Below are positions 5,260-6,749 of a stretch of DNA of 6,749 nt, piece by piece. The stretch is taken from positions 1 to 6,749 of the forward strand of contig SLQN01000364.1 of NCBI GenBank assembly GCA_007131465.1, in the 5' to 3' direction. This DNA comes from Paracoccaceae bacterium (GTDB taxonomy: Bacteria > Pseudomonadota > Alphaproteobacteria > Rhodobacterales > Rhodobacteraceae). Below the pieces are notes generated by a model. That model worked only from the letters and a program-made list of their open reading frames with translations, was not told the DNA's origin and searched no databases. The translations under genes were made by a program, and so were the position numbers. The stretch's first letter is position 1. Every line of letters begins with the position of its first letter.

Positions 5260-6716
5260 AGCGCCGTGAACTTGGTTTCCAGATAGTCCAGCAGCGGCGC
5301 TTCATCGGGCATGAAACCGCAGGCATGGGCAATCGTGTCACGCGGCCCGCGCAAGGCCCCGAAGCGTTGCAGGCGCGCGCGCAGCCATGCCGTGGCGGCG
5401 CTGGTATCGCCGCGCTGCAACTGTTGGTCCAGATCCGGCAGATCGGCCGCAAGGGACTGATACAGACAGCCGGCATAGACATTGCCCAGCGCATAAGTCG
5501 GGAAATAGCCAAACAGCCCCACCGACCAGTGCACATCTTGCAACACGCCATTGGCGGGCTTGTCCACGGGGTAGCCGAAATCCTGCGCGAATCGGGTATT
5601 CCATGCCTCTTCCAGCGTGTCGGCATCAAGCTGGCCCCGGATCAGCGCGCGCTCCAGATCAAAGCGCAACATGATATGCAGGTTATATTGCACCTCGTCG
5701 GCCTCGGTGCGGATATAGCCTTTGTCCACACGGTTCACGGCAGCATAGAAGGCGTCCGGGTCGGGCAGGGAAAGCGCGCCGAATTCCTGTTCCATCGCGC
5801 CATGCAGCCAGTGACAGAAGGCGTGCGAGCGGCCGATCTGGTTTTCATAAATCCGGCTCTGGCTTTCATGCACGCCCATCGATGCACCGCGCCCGATTGG
5901 GGTCAGCAGATGCGCGGCCTCCACACCCTGTTCATAGGTTGCGTGGCCGACCTCATGGATGGTCGAATAGAGGCAGTTGAACGGCTCTTCGACCAGCACG
6001 CGGGTGGTGATACGCACATCCTCGCCCGAGCCCGAGGAGAAGGGGTGCACCGCCAGATCAATCCGCCCGCGCGTGAAATCATAGCCGAAATGTTCGGCCA
6101 GCCTGCGAGCAAGGCGCAACTGCCCTTCCTGCGGGAAATGGCCCGCCAGCGCAGGCGGCGTATCCGCGCCAAGGATGGCCTCGCGCAGGGCGACAAGCCG
6201 GGGGCGCATACGCGCGAAGGTCGCAGCGACTGTGTCGGAGTCTGTTTCGGGCTCATAGTCGGCCATCAGCGCGTCATAGGGGTCGCCGCCTGCCGCAATC
6301 GCCTGCCCTTCCTCGCGGCGCAGCGCGATCATCTGCTTCAGCCAGGGCAGAAAGGCCGCGACATCGCCTGCCAGCCGCGCCTCTTCCCAGGCGGTTTGCG
6401 ACAGTGGCGTGATGCGGGCCAGTTCGGCGGCCAGCCGCGCCGGAACCTTGGTGTTGCGCGCATAGTCGCGGCGCAACTCGCGCAGGTTTGCCGCCGCGAC
6501 AGGATCACGGGCGTCGGCCTTGTCCAGCCACTCGCCCAGACGCGGATCGGTGCGGCGGGCATGAAGCACATCTTCCAGCGCGGCCATTTCCTCGGACCGC
6601 TGGGCATTCGCGCCGCGCGGCATCACGGTCTGCTGGTCCCAGCCCAGACGACCCGAGATCTGCGCCAGTGCTTCGGTCTGGCGCACATGGGCCATCAGTT
6701 CATCATAGGCGGTCAT
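5247..6716 (-). CDS. Zinc metallocarboxypeptidase, family M32 (carboxypeptidase Taq type)
   Basis: A cytoplasmic zinc exopeptidase that removes C-terminal residues from peptides, probably in peptide turnover. The 489-residue length is normal for M32. Visible signatures, in order: GRLGWDQQTVMPRGA (24-37), the HPF motif (H224), zinc-binding HEVGH (H254, E255, H258) in STIHEVGHATYEQG, HESQSRIYEN with E284 as third zinc ligand, IRTEADEVQYNLHIMLRFDLE (335-355), and DVHWSVGLFGYFPTYALGN (394-412). All active-site elements are present. The start at ATG 6716-6714 fits the family N-terminus and has AGGGGG seven bases upstream. There is no signal peptide. It is convergent with the kinase gene, with its TGA at 5249-5247 inside the last codons of that gene, so no intergenic terminator is available. 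No functional link with the flagellar genes is apparent. The signature set leaves little room for another family. Confidence 0.97.
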   Translation of the reverse strand: MTAYDELMAHVRQTEALAQISGRLGWDQQTVMPRGANAQRSEEMAALEDVLHARRTDPRLGEWLDKADARDPVAAANLRELRRDYARNTKVPARLAAELARITPLSQTAWEEARLAGDVAAFLPWLKQMIALRREEGQAIAAGGDPYDALMADYEPETDSDTVAATFARMRPRLVALREAILGADTPPALAGHFPQEGQLRLARRLAEHFGYDFTRGRIDLAVHPFSSGSGEDVRITTRVLVEEPFNCLYSTIHEVGHATYEQGVEAAHLLTPIGRGASMGVHESQSRIYENQIGRSHAFCHWLHGAMEQEFGALSLPDPDAFYAAVNRVDKGYIRTEADEVQYNLHIMLRFDLERALIRGQLDADTLEEAWNTRFAQDFGYPVDKPANGVLQDVHWSVGLFGYFPTYALGNVYAGCLYQSLAADLPDLDQQLQRGDTSAATAWLRARLQRFGALRGPRDTIAHACGFMPDEAPLLDYLETKFTALYRL

Positions 6717-6723
6717 GCGCGTG

Positions 6724-6729
6724 CCCCCT
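6724..6729 (-). promoter_or_regulatory. Ribosome binding site of the M32 carboxypeptidase gene
   Basis: On the minus strand AGGGGG lies seven bases before the ATG (6716-6714), a good Shine-Dalgarno-like match that supports the chosen start. Only about 20 bp of upstream sequence remain in the window, so no promoter can be assessed. Confidence 0.6.
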
Positions 6730-6749
6730 GCCTGCGCAGACTGTCGAAG

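Noticed and set aside
4958..5629. Minus-strand 223-codon open frame overlapping the kinase and carboxypeptidase genes
   Set aside because: It is out of frame with the M32 gene and its sequence is a shadow of that gene and of the kinase; no independent domain is seen.
1..6749. CRISPR array, insertion sequence, prophage or tRNA-associated integration site
   Set aside because: I looked for spaced direct repeats, transposase or integrase motifs and tRNA-like cloverleafs and saw none; all clear genes are housekeeping or flagellar types.

Overview
The window looks like chromosomal DNA from a flagellated alphaproteobacterium, most probably in the Rhodobacterales (Rhodobacter/Roseobacter relatives). 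The reasons are high G+C with tightly packed genes, a MotE-type protein followed by a 289-residue MotA of the alphaproteobacterial type, a short EnvZ-like histidine kinase whose N-terminus and H-box resemble those of Rhodobacteraceae, and an M32 carboxypeptidase typical of that group. The taxonomy is recognition by eye, not a database result.

Left part (1-3539), plus strand: the 3' end of a flagellar operon. It holds the C-terminus of a MotE-like protein (MgtE-N-type helical repeat), a 138-bp leader, motA (GTG start at 396), and, 3 nt after the motA stop, a 756-residue exported protein of unknown function. That protein has a signal peptide, a beta-rich N-terminal domain resembling AMIN-type domains, an alpha-helical repeat-like middle and an acidic, proline-rich tail. 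The arrangement invites comparison with the periplasmic MotC/MotE pair of Sinorhizobium, where MotE is the chaperone of the stator-associated protein MotC. No motB or other flagellar gene is visible.

Middle (3540-3918): a 379-bp stretch with no convincing gene. It contains a perfect 12-bp palindrome and, at its right end, a small inverted repeat that places the start codon of the next gene in a hairpin loop. It separates the flagellar genes from unrelated functions.

Right part (3919-6749): an EnvZ-like membrane sensor histidine kinase (plus strand, 446 aa) and, convergent with it and overlapping it by 13 bp, a zinc carboxypeptidase of family M32 (minus strand, 489 aa). No response regulator gene lies beside the kinase within the window.

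I see no tRNA, rRNA, CRISPR array, insertion sequence or phage gene. The least understood element is the large exported protein in the motA operon.
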